Below are positions 25,858 through 34,702 of a stretch of DNA of 64,000 nt, in pieces. Origin of the DNA: Streptomyces sp. NRRL S-340 (lineage in GTDB: Bacteria > Actinomycetota > Actinomycetes > Streptomycetales > Streptomycetaceae); NCBI RefSeq assembly GCF_000720185.1, contig NZ_JOIY01000017.1, positions 65,467-129,466 of the forward strand. The letters run 5' to 3'. The position numbers were made by a program, and so were the translations under genes. The notes beneath the pieces are model-generated. The model worked only from the letters and a program-made list of their open reading frames with translations. It was not told the origin of the DNA and ran no database searches. Each line of letters starts with the position of its first letter. Within the stretch, counting starts at the first letter, position 1.

Positions 25858-27318
25858 TCAGCCCTTCAGGGCCGCCATCCACGTCTCGACCTCGTCCGAG
25901 CGGCGCGGCAGGGCGGCGGACAGGTTCCGGTTGCCGTCCTCGGTGACGAGGATGTCGTCCTCGATGCGGACGCCGATGCCGCGGTACTCCTCGGGGACCG
26001 TCAGGTCGTCCGCCTGGAAGTACAGGCCGGGCTCGACGGTGAGGACCATGCCCGGCTCCAGCGTGCCGTCCACGTACGTCTCCGTGCGCGCGGCGGCGCA
26101 GTCGTGGACGTCCATGCCGAGCATGTGCCCGGTGCCGTGCAGGGTCCAGCGGCGCTGCAGGCCCAGCTCGAGGACCCGCTCGACGGGGCCCTCCACCAGC
26201 CCCCACGCGACGAGCTTCTCGGCGAGCACGCGCTGGGCGGCGTCGTGGAAGTCGCGGTACTTGGCGCCCGGCTTCACCGCCGCGATGCCCGCCTCCTGGG
26301 CCTCGTACACGGCGTCGTAGATCTTCTTCTGGATCTCGCTGTACGTGCCGCTGACCGGCAGGGTGCGGGTGACGTCGGCGGTGTACAGGGTGTGGGTCTC
26401 CACGCCCGCGTCCAGCAGGAGCAGGTCGCCGGAGCGGACCGGGCCGTCGTTGCGCACCCAGTGCAGCGTGCAGGCGTGCGGGCCGGCGGCGGCGATGGTG
26501 CCGTAGCCGACGTCGTTGCCCTCCACGCGCGCGCGGAGGAAGAACGTGCCCTCGATGTAGCGCTCGCTGGTCGCCTCGGCCTTGTCGAGGACCTTCACCA
26601 CGTCCTCGAAGCCGCGCACCGTGGAGTCCACGGCCTTCTGCAGCTCGCCGACCTCGAAGTCGTCCTTGACCAGGCGGGCCTCGGAGAGGAAGACGCGCAG
26701 TTCCTCGTCGCGCTCGGCGGTGACCTTGTCGGTCAGGGCCGCCTCGACGCCGGCGTCGTGGCCGCGCACGACACGGACCGGACCGGTGGCCTCACGCAGC
26801 TTCCCGGCCAGCTCGCGCACGTCGGCGGCCGGGATGCCGTACAGCGCCTCGGACTCGGTCAGGGAGTGGCGGCGGCCGACCCACAGCTCGCCCTGCCCGT
26901 CGAGCCAGAACTCGCCGTTCTCCCGGTCGGAGCGGGGCAGGAGGTAGAGGGTCGCCCGGTGGCCGTCCGCGGTGGGCTCCAGCACCAGGACGCCGTCCTC
27001 GGTCTGGTTGCCGGTGAGGTAGGCGTACTCGACCGAGGAGCGGAAGGCGTACTCGGTGTCGTTGGAGCGGGTCTTCAGGTTGCCCGCCGGGATCACCAGG
27101 CGCTCACCGGGGAAGCGAGCGGACAGCGCGGCGCGGCGGCGGGCGGTGTGCTCCGCCTGCCCGACCGGCTCCAGGCCGCGCAGCTCGGTGTCGGCCCAGC
27201 CGGACTTCATGTTCTCGGCGAGCTCGTCGGACACGCCCGGGTACAGGCCGTTCTTGCGCTGCTCGATCGGCTCCTGGCTCTCGGTCTCCGGGGTCTCCGG
27301 GGTGAGCTCGTCCGCCAC
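25858..27318 (-). CDS. pepP: Xaa-Pro aminopeptidase (M24B)
   Basis: A 486-residue metallopeptidase that removes N-terminal residues before proline. The N-terminal creatinase-like domain (about 50-210) precedes the pita-bread catalytic domain. The five metal ligands can be seen: Asp in LLLDAGVETHT, Asp in TADVTRTL, His in GTGHMLGMDVHD, Glu in LTVEPGLYF and Glu in GVRIEDDILVTEDGNRNL. The ATG at 27318 begins an acidic leader (TPETPETESQEP) common in Streptomyces homologues. It stands between two unrelated regulators. Confidence 0.93.
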   Translation of the reverse strand: MADELTPETPETESQEPIEQRKNGLYPGVSDELAENMKSGWADTELRGLEPVGQAEHTARRRAALSARFPGERLVIPAGNLKTRSNDTEYAFRSSVEYAYLTGNQTEDGVLVLEPTADGHRATLYLLPRSDRENGEFWLDGQGELWVGRRHSLTESEALYGIPAADVRELAGKLREATGPVRVVRGHDAGVEAALTDKVTAERDEELRVFLSEARLVKDDFEVGELQKAVDSTVRGFEDVVKVLDKAEATSERYIEGTFFLRARVEGNDVGYGTIAAAGPHACTLHWVRNDGPVRSGDLLLLDAGVETHTLYTADVTRTLPVSGTYSEIQKKIYDAVYEAQEAGIAAVKPGAKYRDFHDAAQRVLAEKLVAWGLVEGPVERVLELGLQRRWTLHGTGHMLGMDVHDCAAARTETYVDGTLEPGMVLTVEPGLYFQADDLTVPEEYRGIGVRIEDDILVTEDGNRNLSAALPRRSDEVETWMAALKG

Positions 27319-27431
27319 GGTCTTCCTCCTCGATACGGCACTGGACCACCCCCATCGTACGGTCGTACGGAAGGGGCCCGGGGGGGTGAGCGCCTGTTAC
27401 GGGAGCGCCGTCACCTGCGGTGTCCGCGGGC

Positions 27432-28979
27432 CTACTCGAAACGTGCCGCCAGCAGCACCACGTCCTCCGTGCCGCCGGTCACGTCCAGGCCGTCGGGCAG
27501 GACGGTGCGCAGCACGTGGTCGACGACGGCGTCCGGGTCGTGGCGCACCGCGCGCGGGACGCCGGCCGCGGCGGCGTGCAGCCGCGCGAAGGCCCGGTCG
27601 ACGGGGTCGCCGGTGCGGTGCAGCAGCCCGTCGGTGTAGAGCAGCACCGTTTCGCCTGCGCTGACCTGGAACTCCACGCTGGGCGCCTCCCAGCAGGCGA
27701 GCATGCCCAGCGGCGCGGACACGGTCGTCTCGACGTACTCGGTGCGCCGGTCGCCGACCAGCAGCGGCGGGCAGTGTCCGGCGCCGGCGACGGTGATCCG
27801 GCGCAGCTCGGGCTCGCAGTAGGCGAACAGGGCGGTCGCACAGCGGGCGGGCTCGGTCAGCCGCAGGAGCAGTTCCAGGTCGGACAGGACGGCGACCGGG
27901 TCCTCGCCCTCCATCACCGCGTACGCCCGCAGGGAGGCGCGCAGCCGGCCCGTCGCGGCGACCGCGCCGGGGCCGGTGCCCGTGACGGAGCCGACCGCGA
28001 GACCGAGGGCGGCGTCGGGCAGGGGCAGCGCGTCGTACCAGTCGCCGCCGCCGTGCGGGCCGGTGCGGCGGCGGGCGGCGAGGCGGACGCCGGGGGTGCG
28101 CGGCAGCCGGGACGGCAGCAGTTCCTCGGTCATCGCCGCCATGCACGCGCGCGTGCGTTCGCACTCGATCAGGCGTGCGAGGTGTTCGGTGGCGAAGCGG
28201 ACGTAGAGGCCGGCGAGGTGGCGCTGCCGGTCGGTCGGTTCGGCAGGCTCGTCGTAGAGCCACAGGGCGGCCCCGAGCCGGCCGGCGGCCTCGGTGGTCA
28301 GCGGCAGCGCGTACCCGGCGGCGTAGCCGAGGCGGGCGGCCACCTCGCGGTGGCGGGGGTCGAGGCTGTCCTCCGCGAACAGGTCGGGGCGCACGATCTC
28401 GCCGTCGCCGCCGGGCAGTCCGGCCGCGGTGTCGAGGAGGGCGCCGTAGGGCATGGCGTGGCGCGGGACGGTCTCGATGTGGCCGAGGTCGGCGCGGGCC
28501 AGGCCCAGACCGACGGTGGTGTCCGGGCCCAGCCGGTCGTCCGGTTCGAGGACGAGGAGGCCGCGCCGGGCGCCCACCAGGGCCGCTCCGGCGTGCAGCA
28601 GTTCCTCCAGGGCGGCGTCGAGCCGGCCGGTGCGGGCCAGCCGCTCGGTCAGCTCGTGCAGGGTCGTGAGGTCCGAGACCCAGCCCGCGAGCCGGTCCTG
28701 GAGGACGGCGCCCGCCGGGTGGGCGGTGTGCGCGGAGTGCGCGCTGTGCGCGGCGGCGTCCGGGGAGGCGTCCGGGGCTGCGGAGGCGGGCGCGACAGTG
28801 TGGGCGGGTGCGGGAACCGTTGAATCGATTCCGGCCACTTTCTGAGGGTGAGGGGCGTTCATGGTGTCCGGCTTTCCGACCGGTGCGTACTGCTCAAAAG
28901 CATCGCAAACCCCCATGTCATTCTGCGCCGCCGGCAGTGTCTCCACATGTACACGCACTCGTAAGGGGATGTCCAGCAT
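27432..28979 (-). CDS. SpoIIE-type (PP2C-like) phosphatase with GAF domain, altered metal site
   Basis: The 515-residue protein has an Ala/His-rich N-terminus, a GAF domain (about 110-265) and a SpoIIE-type phosphatase domain (about 290-510). Such enzymes dephosphorylate STAS proteins to release sigma factors. GGDWYD has the usual Asp, but the next motif, normally GDVxGHG, is GSVTGTG, so one metal-binding Asp is replaced by Ser; later motifs AGAGHCPPLL, LYTDGLLHR and EDVVLLAA remain close to normal. Activity may be reduced. The start is uncertain: ATG 28979 would include a TTA codon (bldA-dependent) at codon 6, while ATGs at 28916 and 28862 would not. No start has a strong ribosome site. Confidence 0.82.
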   Translation of the reverse strand: MLDIPLRVRVHVETLPAAQNDMGVCDAFEQYAPVGKPDTMNAPHPQKVAGIDSTVPAPAHTVAPASAAPDASPDAAAHSAHSAHTAHPAGAVLQDRLAGWVSDLTTLHELTERLARTGRLDAALEELLHAGAALVGARRGLLVLEPDDRLGPDTTVGLGLARADLGHIETVPRHAMPYGALLDTAAGLPGGDGEIVRPDLFAEDSLDPRHREVAARLGYAAGYALPLTTEAAGRLGAALWLYDEPAEPTDRQRHLAGLYVRFATEHLARLIECERTRACMAAMTEELLPSRLPRTPGVRLAARRRTGPHGGGDWYDALPLPDAALGLAVGSVTGTGPGAVAATGRLRASLRAYAVMEGEDPVAVLSDLELLLRLTEPARCATALFAYCEPELRRITVAGAGHCPPLLVGDRRTEYVETTVSAPLGMLACWEAPSVEFQVSAGETVLLYTDGLLHRTGDPVDRAFARLHAAAAGVPRAVRHDPDAVVDHVLRTVLPDGLDVTGGTEDVVLLAARFE

Positions 28980-29480
28980 TGTCCTGCTGGGATTCCTGGT
29001 GTCAGAGGGCCTGCCGTGGTTGTGCTCCTGAACTCTTGCGCATCAACGAAGTTGGCTTGAAACTGCCTCGGGTAACGGCCTATTGCGGTCGACTGGTTTC
29101 GTTCCACAGAGCGTCACAGCGGTCGTGATGGGTACGTACTCGGAGAAGACCAGGGGTGGTTGGGAACCGCCCGGAACCTGGTGACGGACCCGGGCGTCCT
29201 ATCCACCGACGGCCGTGCCCCATCCTCGCGTGACGGCGGCGGAGAGCAGAACGAGCGACGGCAAAACGCCATGCTCCGCCACCCCGCGCCACGCCCATGC
29301 TCTTGAGAGACGCGTATGGGCAGGCTGTCGCGGAAGCAGCCGGTGCCCGGCCCGAAGGGGTTCCCCGTGCCGAAGGCAGGGGTGTGATGCGCCAACAGGT
29401 ACGCCCAGTGAAGTGATCGACACATGGTGTGATGTGGCCCACGGTGTTGCCAGCGGTGCAACGGAAAGGAACGAGCGCTC
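28980..29480. other. Intergenic region, no convincing gene
   Basis: This 501-bp divergent gap lacks a frame with clear actinobacterial codon bias. Short open frames occur on both strands, including a 23-codon frame at 29316-29387 (MGRLSRKQPVPGPKGFPVPKAGV), but none is supported. It should hold the promoters of the phosphatase (minus) and prim-pol-like gene (plus). The stretch at 28985-29110 is lower in GC. Confidence 0.4.
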
Positions 29481-30146
29481 ATGCGCGAGATCCCCGGAAG
29501 GCGACGCAGGCTCCTGTCCAGGCGCGGCGACGGGAGGACCGAGCCGATCGACGCGGCCCTGACCTTCGCCGCCCGGTGGCAGTGGCCCGTGCTCCCCGGA
29601 GTGGCACGGGACCCCGGGCGGCCCGCCCGCTGCGGCTGTCCCGACCCCGAATGCACGGTGCCCGGCGCGCACCCCTTCGACCCGGGCCTCCTCGCGGCCA
29701 CCACCGACGCCCGGATGGTGCGCTGGTGGTGGACCAACCGGCCCACCGCGCCGATCGTCCTGGCCACCGGCGGCAAGGCGCCCTGCGCGGTGAGCCTGCC
29801 CGCCCTCGCCGCGGCCCGCGCCCTGCGCGCGCTCGACCACGCCGGGGTGCGGCTCGGCCCGGTCGTCGCCTCGCCCGCGCGCTGGTCGATCCTCGTCAGG
29901 CCGTACTCCATGGAGCAGCTCGGCGAACTCCTGTACGCCAAGGACTTCGTGCCCGGCTCGCTCCGCTTCCACGGCGAGGGCGGCTACCTCGCCCTGCCGC
30001 CCTCCGAGACGGGGGCCGGGCCGATCCGCTGGGAGCGTGCTCCGCTGCCCGGTTCCGCCTCGCCCTGGGTGCCCGACGTCGAGGCCGTCGTGGACGCCGT
30101 GGTGGACGCCCTCACTCGTAAGGGTGTGAGCGCGCCCGAGTTGTAA
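29481..30146 (+). CDS. Primase-polymerase-like domain protein, probably inactive
   Basis: A 221-residue protein resembling the N-terminal prim-pol domain of plasmid and phage replication proteins: ALTFAARWQWPVLPGVA, a Cys-rich CGCPDPECTVPGAHPFDP, then WWWTNRPTAPIVLATGG. The place where active members have a DxD-type acidic motif (as in GVDLD of the gene at 37383-38258) reads CAVSLPA, and the second motif SGGRHLW is ASPARWSILV. The C-terminal LPPSET..IRWERAP matches the family again. It therefore looks catalytically dead and may have become a structural or regulatory protein. The next gene starts 53 bp downstream. Confidence 0.75.
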   Translation: MREIPGRRRRLLSRRGDGRTEPIDAALTFAARWQWPVLPGVARDPGRPARCGCPDPECTVPGAHPFDPGLLAATTDARMVRWWWTNRPTAPIVLATGGKAPCAVSLPALAAARALRALDHAGVRLGPVVASPARWSILVRPYSMEQLGELLYAKDFVPGSLRFHGEGGYLALPPSETGAGPIRWERAPLPGSASPWVPDVEAVVDAVVDALTRKGVSAPEL

Positions 30147-30199
30147 GGGTGTCGGGCGCGCCGGGGTCAAACGCCCGTTCTGGTCGTTATCGTCCCTTT

Positions 30200-30970
30200 A
30201 TGCTGCGCGATCTCCAGGGACACGGAAGCGGACACCCGAGCGGACGCCGAGGCGGCCACGAAGAAGGACACCGGGGCGGACGGCCGGACGGGCACCGGGA
30301 CGGAGATCCGCGCGGAGGCCAAGACGGCCGCAAGACCGGCCGCGCGCACCGGCACGACGGGTCCGGAGACGGACCGGGGAGCGGGCCCGGGCCGTCGCGC
30401 GGTGCCGATCCCCGGCGGATGCGTCTGCTCGCCCTCATGGGGGTCGTGGCGTGCGCCGTCGCGCTGCCGCTGGCCGTGGCCTCCGCGGGACAGGTGGGCG
30501 ACCGGACCGGCGCCGTCGGCGCGCCGTCCACCGCGCCCGCCCGGCCGCGGGGCGACGAGAAGATGCCGTCCGCCGCGCCCGCCCGTACACCCTTCCTGCT
30601 CGGCCTCGGGCTGGCGACCGCCGCCCGCTGCGGCCCGGAGGTCTCCTCGCCCGACGGGGTCGAGGCCCAGACGTGCGTGCTCACCCAGGGCGCCGACACC
30701 TGGGCGCGCACCTACTACCGCAACGCCACGGGCCGGCCCCTGGACGCGGCCCTGACCCTCATGGGGCCGGGCGACCGCACCGTACGCACGCAGTGCGCCC
30801 TGGACGGCGACGACGAGCCGGACACCTGCGAGACACCTCGCGAACGCACCCGCGGCGCGTCGGCCGCCTACACGGCCGTCACCGAGTTCGCCGGGCGTGC
30901 GGAGCGGACCGGGAGCGGACCGCTGCTGCTGCGCTCGGGAAGCAACTCGCCTTCTGGAACTGGGAGTTGA
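30200..30970 (+). CDS. Single-pass or secreted protein with Gly/His/Arg-rich N-terminus, unknown
   Basis: The 256-residue protein has a hydrophilic N-terminus of about 70 residues rich in Gly, His, Arg and Asp (GHGSGHPSGRRGGHEEGHRGGRP), one hydrophobic segment (RMRLLALMGVVACAVALPLAVASA) and an extracellular domain with four cysteines (ARCGPEV, AQTCVLTQG, TQCALDGD, PDTCETP) that could form disulfides. An internal ATG at 30419 just before the hydrophobic segment would give a classical secreted protein, so the start is uncertain. No family is recognised. It follows the prim-pol-like gene on the same strand. Confidence 0.6.
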   Translation: MLRDLQGHGSGHPSGRRGGHEEGHRGGRPDGHRDGDPRGGQDGRKTGRAHRHDGSGDGPGSGPGPSRGADPRRMRLLALMGVVACAVALPLAVASAGQVGDRTGAVGAPSTAPARPRGDEKMPSAAPARTPFLLGLGLATAARCGPEVSSPDGVEAQTCVLTQGADTWARTYYRNATGRPLDAALTLMGPGDRTVRTQCALDGDDEPDTCETPRERTRGASAAYTAVTEFAGRAERTGSGPLLLRSGSNSPSGTGS

Positions 30971-31011
30971 CCGGCGGCTGCGCTCGGTGAGCGGCGGCGC
31001 ACATGGAAAGA

Positions 31012-31049
31012 CCCGGTTGCTGGCGACGGGGGATGCACCAGCAACCGGG
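31012..31049. terminator. Strong hairpin between convergent genes
   Basis: Perfect 12-base arms CCCGGTTGCTGG and CCAGCAACCGGG flank a 14-base loop in the 264-bp gap between the unknown secreted-protein gene (plus) and the DUF5926 gene (minus). The rest of the gap shows nothing else. Confidence 0.65.
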
Positions 31050-31234
31050 CTATTGGAACGGTAACAAGAGATCGGCGGTTCGCAAATTCGATCCCGGGTT
31101 TCCAGTCACCTCGTGGGTCGTCTTTCCGGTCACACCGACTCGCCCGCGCGGCCCGGGAGTTGGAACTGGAGCTGCCTGTTCCGCGCGGGGCGTCCGGCTG
31201 GCCGGTCGGTCAGCACGGGCCGTCGGCCGGCGGC

Positions 31235-32200
31235 TCAGCTGAGGGTGACCTGGCGGTTGGTCAGGCCGCCGCGGGCCCGCCGCTCGTCACCCGTCAGCGG
31301 CGTGTCGTCGGCCAGGGCGCCGGCCAGCCGCTCGGCGAACTCGGCGGCCGGCTTCTCCGCGTCCTGGGCGCCGAAGCCGCTGGGCAGGTCCCAGACGGGC
31401 ACCGTGAGGCCGTGGGCGCGGAAGGAGCCGACCAGGCGGGTGCCCTCGCCGAGGCTGGAGGCGCCCGCCGCGTGCAGCCGCGCGAGAGCGTCGAGAAGCT
31501 GCTCCTCGGGGTGCGGCATGACCCACCGCAGGTGGTTCTTGTCCGGGGTCTGGCACCAGTAGGCCGCCTCCACGCCCTGCAGGCGCACGGTCGGGATGGC
31601 CGCGGCGTTGGCCCGCTCCAGGGAGGCCGTGACCTCCGCCGTCGCGTTCTGCGCGTCCGGGACCCAGAACTCGAAGCCCTCGTGCACCACCGGCTCGAAG
31701 GGGGCCGACAGGTCGAGCAGGTCCTGCAGCCGGGGGCCGTCCGCCGGGGCGCGGCGGCCCTGGACCGGGTTGCCGGGCTCGGCCTCCAGCGCGCGGAGCA
31801 GGGTGTCGGCGAGGTCGCGGCTGATGTCGCCGGACGCCGTGTCGTTCTGCAGGCCGATGAGCACCGAGCCGTCGTCGCGGCGCAGCGCGGGCCAGGCCAT
31901 CGGCAGCACGGTGGCGAGCCGCACCGAGGGAACGCCCTCGGGCAGGCCCTCCTTGAGCGTCAGCTCGGCCGTGGCCGCGGGGACCAGCTCGCGCAGCGCG
32001 ACCCAGTCGCACTCACCGGGCAGGCCCTCGAACGGCCGCTGCACCAACTCGGTCACCGCGTGCGCGGCGGCCCGGCCGTGGCAGGCCTTGTAGCGCCGGC
32101 CGCTGCCGCACGGGCACGGCTCGCGGGCGCCGACCACCGGGATCTCTCCGTCCGTGAGCTGCGGGCGCTTGGCCTTCGTCTGGGGTCGCTTCTTGGCCAT
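31235..32200 (-). CDS. DUF5926 family protein with N-terminal SEC-C zinc motif
   Basis: A 321-residue cytosolic protein. The N-terminal REPCPCGSGRRYKACHG is a SEC-C zinc-binding motif as at the C-terminus of SecA, where it contacts SecB and ribosomes. A basic leader (MAKKRPQTKAKRPQL) precedes it. The remaining 270 residues (VQRPFEGLPGECDWVALRELVPAATAELTL, VMPHPEEQLLDALARLHAAG, VWDLPSGFGAQDAEKPAAEFAERL) match the actinobacterial DUF5926 family. Function is unknown. Confidence 0.85.
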   Translation of the reverse strand: MAKKRPQTKAKRPQLTDGEIPVVGAREPCPCGSGRRYKACHGRAAAHAVTELVQRPFEGLPGECDWVALRELVPAATAELTLKEGLPEGVPSVRLATVLPMAWPALRRDDGSVLIGLQNDTASGDISRDLADTLLRALEAEPGNPVQGRRAPADGPRLQDLLDLSAPFEPVVHEGFEFWVPDAQNATAEVTASLERANAAAIPTVRLQGVEAAYWCQTPDKNHLRWVMPHPEEQLLDALARLHAAGASSLGEGTRLVGSFRAHGLTVPVWDLPSGFGAQDAEKPAAEFAERLAGALADDTPLTGDERRARGGLTNRQVTLS

Positions 32201-32780
32201 CTGGGTGTCTCCCGGTTACGGCTCGTCTTGTACGGGCGCGAGCCTAGTCGTTCACACCCTCGACGGCGGGAAGCTGTGGACGAGAGGGGCGTTGTGGACA
32301 ACTCGCGGCCGGGCGCTCGCCGGCGTGTACGAGCGGCGCACGCGGAACGGGGCGCGCGGACGGGTCGTACGGAGGGTGGTGGGAGCGGGCGTGCGGACGG
32401 GTTGTACGGAGGGTGGTGGGAGCGGGTGTGCGAACGGGTTGTACGGAGGGTGGTGGGAGCGGGTGTGCGAACGGGCTGCACCGGGGCCAGGACCGAGCGG
32501 TGCCGGCGAGCGGGGCGAGCCGCGGCAGGAGCGGGTCCTGGCGGTGCGGGTGAACGGCCGTACGAGGGCGCGCGTACGGGCGGCGCGGACGAACGGACTG
32601 TGACGAGGGGGCGGGTACGAGGGGTGCGTGCACCGGACGCGTACGAACGCTGAGCATGCGGGAGGACGTACCGGTGCGCGGGCAGGGACAGGCAGGTGTC
32701 GCGTTGCCCGTGTACGGCCGCCCCGCGCGCGGGAGGACGGGTGAGGGGCGGGCCCCTCCCGCCCCCGGTTCACCTGTGCT
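32201..32780. repeat. Gap with three 37-bp tandem repeats and two DnaA boxes
   Basis: No gene is convincing in this 580-bp gap. Three copies of a 37-bp unit starting GTACGGAGGGTGGTGGGAGC begin at 32367, 32404 and 32441; copies 2 and 3 are almost identical and copy 1 differs at a few bases. Upstream, TGTGGACGA (32275-32283) and TGTGGACAA (32293-32301) resemble DnaA boxes in the same direction. Long frames here come from the repeat and show no protein-like content. Confidence 0.75.
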
Positions 32781-33332
32781 TCAGCCCAGATCGTCGAAGG
32801 CGTCCACGAAGTCCAGTTCGGGCAGCGCCGCCACCGCCGGTGCGGCGACGCGCGTGGCGAAGTCGTCGCGGCGGTGGCCGGCGTCCGGGTCGTGGACGTC
32901 GGAGTGGACGACCACCCACACGGTGACCTCGCCGCGGACGTCGTCCCGCACTCCCCAGTCGTCGCAGAGCGCCGTGATGATGTTCAGCCCACGGCCGCCG
33001 TGCGCGGTGACCGACGGGGTGGCGGGGGCGGGGCGGGTCGGGCCGCCGCCGTCCGTCACCTCGACCAGCAGCCGGCCCCTCGCGTCGACGCGCCAGGCGG
33101 CGCGGACGTCACCGTCGCCGGCCAGGGCGCCGTCCAGCGGACGGCCGTGTTTGCAGGCATTGCTCAACAGTTCGGAAAGGATCAGAACGGCATCGTCGAT
33201 GACCGATTCCGCCACGCCACCCCTGCGCAACTGTGCGCGCATCCGGTGCCTTGCTTCTCCCACGCCCGCAGGGCCATGGGGTACGGCCATGCTCGACGAC
33301 GTGGGCACCTCCTGTGCCACCACCAACGCCAC
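32781..33332 (-). CDS. GHKL ATPase, anti-sigma-type regulator
   Basis: The 183-residue protein has N box LILSELLSNACKHG, G1 VEVTDGGGPTRP and G2 GGRGLNIITALCDDWG, with a 40-residue C-terminal tail (ATRVAAPAVAALPELDFVDAFDDLG). The start is chosen as GTG 33332 because AAGGAGG lies eight bases upstream; ATGs further up have no ribosome site. It belongs to the large Streptomyces set of single-domain anti-sigma-type ATPases. No partner gene is adjacent. Confidence 0.83.
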   Translation of the reverse strand: MALVVAQEVPTSSSMAVPHGPAGVGEARHRMRAQLRRGGVAESVIDDAVLILSELLSNACKHGRPLDGALAGDGDVRAAWRVDARGRLLVEVTDGGGPTRPAPATPSVTAHGGRGLNIITALCDDWGVRDDVRGEVTVWVVVHSDVHDPDAGHRRDDFATRVAAPAVAALPELDFVDAFDDLG

Positions 33333-33618
33333 CCCCGAGACCTCCTTCGCCCCACGCCACGGTGTGGATGCCCCATTGGCCTGAACCGGAAACCGGCCAT
33401 TCGCCGCCCGGCGACGCATTCGCAATGATCGAACACGCACCGAACGCGCCGGAGCACTCCCTGTGACTGCGTGGCTGGATCTCGCCTGTGTGGCGGGACC
33501 TGTCCGGGGTCGGCCGGCAGCCGGCCGAAGACTCGCCAGGCGGCCCGGTCCGCGGTCCGGCCGAAGACTCGGCGGCCGGCCCGGCCGCGGCCCGGTCTGC
33601 AGGGCCGGCCTGCGGGTC

Positions 33619-34446
33619 TCAGCGGCCGAGCTGGTGCAGGACCGCGCCCGGGCGGTTGGTGATGATGGCGTCCACGCCCAGCTCGACGCAGAGGGCGACG
33701 TCCTCCGGCTCGTTCACCGTCCAGACGTGCACCTGGTGACCGGCGCTTTTCAGCCGCTGGACGTACGCCGGATGACTGCGCACGATGCGGATCGAGGGGC
33801 CCGCGATCCGGACGCCCGCCGGCAGCCGCCCGTCGCGCAGCCGGGGGGAGACGAACTGCATCAGGTAGACCGTCGGCAGCGTCGGGGAGGCCGCCCGCAC
33901 CCGGTGCAGGGAGCGCGCCGAGAAGCTCATCACGCGCACCGCCGACTCGGCCGGGGAGGCGGGGGCGTCCAGGCCGAACCGCTTCAGCAGGGTCAGCAGC
34001 CGCTCCTCGACCTGCCCGGCCCACCGGGTGGGGTGCTTCGTCTCGACGGCCAGTTCCACCCGCCGGCCCGCGTCGGCGACGAGTTCCAGCAGCCGCTCCA
34101 GAGTGAGGACGGCGGTGTCCTCGGGGTCCTCGGGCCGCACGACCCAGTCGGGTTCCTCGTCGCGGCCCCGCCAGGTGGCCCGGGAGCGCCAGGAGCCGAA
34201 GTCCAGCGCGGCGAGGTCGGCGAGTTCCAGGGCGGACACCGCGCCGCGGCCGTTGGACGTACGGTTGACGCGGCGGTCGTGCACGCACACGAGGTGGCCG
34301 TCCGCGGTCAGGCGTACGTCGCACTCGAGGGCGTCCGCGCCGTCCTCGATCGCCGTCCGGTAGGCGGCCAGGGTGTGTTCCGGCGCGGCCTCGGAGGCTC
34401 CGCGGTGTGCGACGACCTGGATGTGATGCTGCCGTGCGTGGGTCAC
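33619..34446 (-). CDS. Glycerophosphodiester phosphodiesterase
   Basis: A 275-residue GDPD that splits glycerophosphodiesters to glycerol 3-phosphate and an alcohol. Family signatures are VVAHRGASEAAPEHTLAAY (catalytic His and Arg), ALECDVRLTADGHLVCVHDRRVNRT (metal-binding Glu/Asp and second His) and VETKHPTRW. No signal peptide is seen, so it probably acts in the cytosol. It stands alone, 256 bp from the divergent protease gene. Confidence 0.92.
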   Translation of the reverse strand: MTHARQHHIQVVAHRGASEAAPEHTLAAYRTAIEDGADALECDVRLTADGHLVCVHDRRVNRTSNGRGAVSALELADLAALDFGSWRSRATWRGRDEEPDWVVRPEDPEDTAVLTLERLLELVADAGRRVELAVETKHPTRWAGQVEERLLTLLKRFGLDAPASPAESAVRVMSFSARSLHRVRAASPTLPTVYLMQFVSPRLRDGRLPAGVRIAGPSIRIVRSHPAYVQRLKSAGHQVHVWTVNEPEDVALCVELGVDAIITNRPGAVLHQLGR

Positions 34447-34702
34447 CGCGTCATGGTGCCACCGCCGCGGGCCCGCGTGGTGGCGGACGGCTGTCGATAA
34501 TGTGTCCGTTTGTGGCGTGATGACCTATATAAGGAATGGCGTCCGACCCACAGCATCGGCTTATGGTGCTCTGACGGCTCGTGGGAAAAGCTGACGACAT
34601 ACAGATGCACATGCACAGCTGGAGCACGCCGGTCGTCGGCGGCCAGGACGAGCATGACCGAGTGCGACCGACAACAACAGCCGTGGATCGAGGAGAAGAG
34701 CT

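Noticed and set aside
29316..29387. 23-codon frame (MGRLSRKQPVPGPKGFPVPKAGV) upstream of the prim-pol-like gene
   Set aside because: Only a weak GA-rich stretch precedes it and I know of no conserved counterpart; worth a comparative check but not supported as a gene.
29080..29442. 120-codon minus-strand frame in the 28980-29480 gap
   Set aside because: Composition is unlike the neighbouring proteins, with no domain or ribosome site.
32367..32477. Tandem repeats as a CRISPR array
   Set aside because: The units are head-to-tail without unique spacers and no cas gene is present. The same holds for 39841-39950 and 49050-49121.
32781..33440. Longer version of the second GHKL ATPase starting at 33419 or 33440
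   Set aside because: No ribosome site precedes these, while GTG 33332 has AAGGAGG eight bases upstream.
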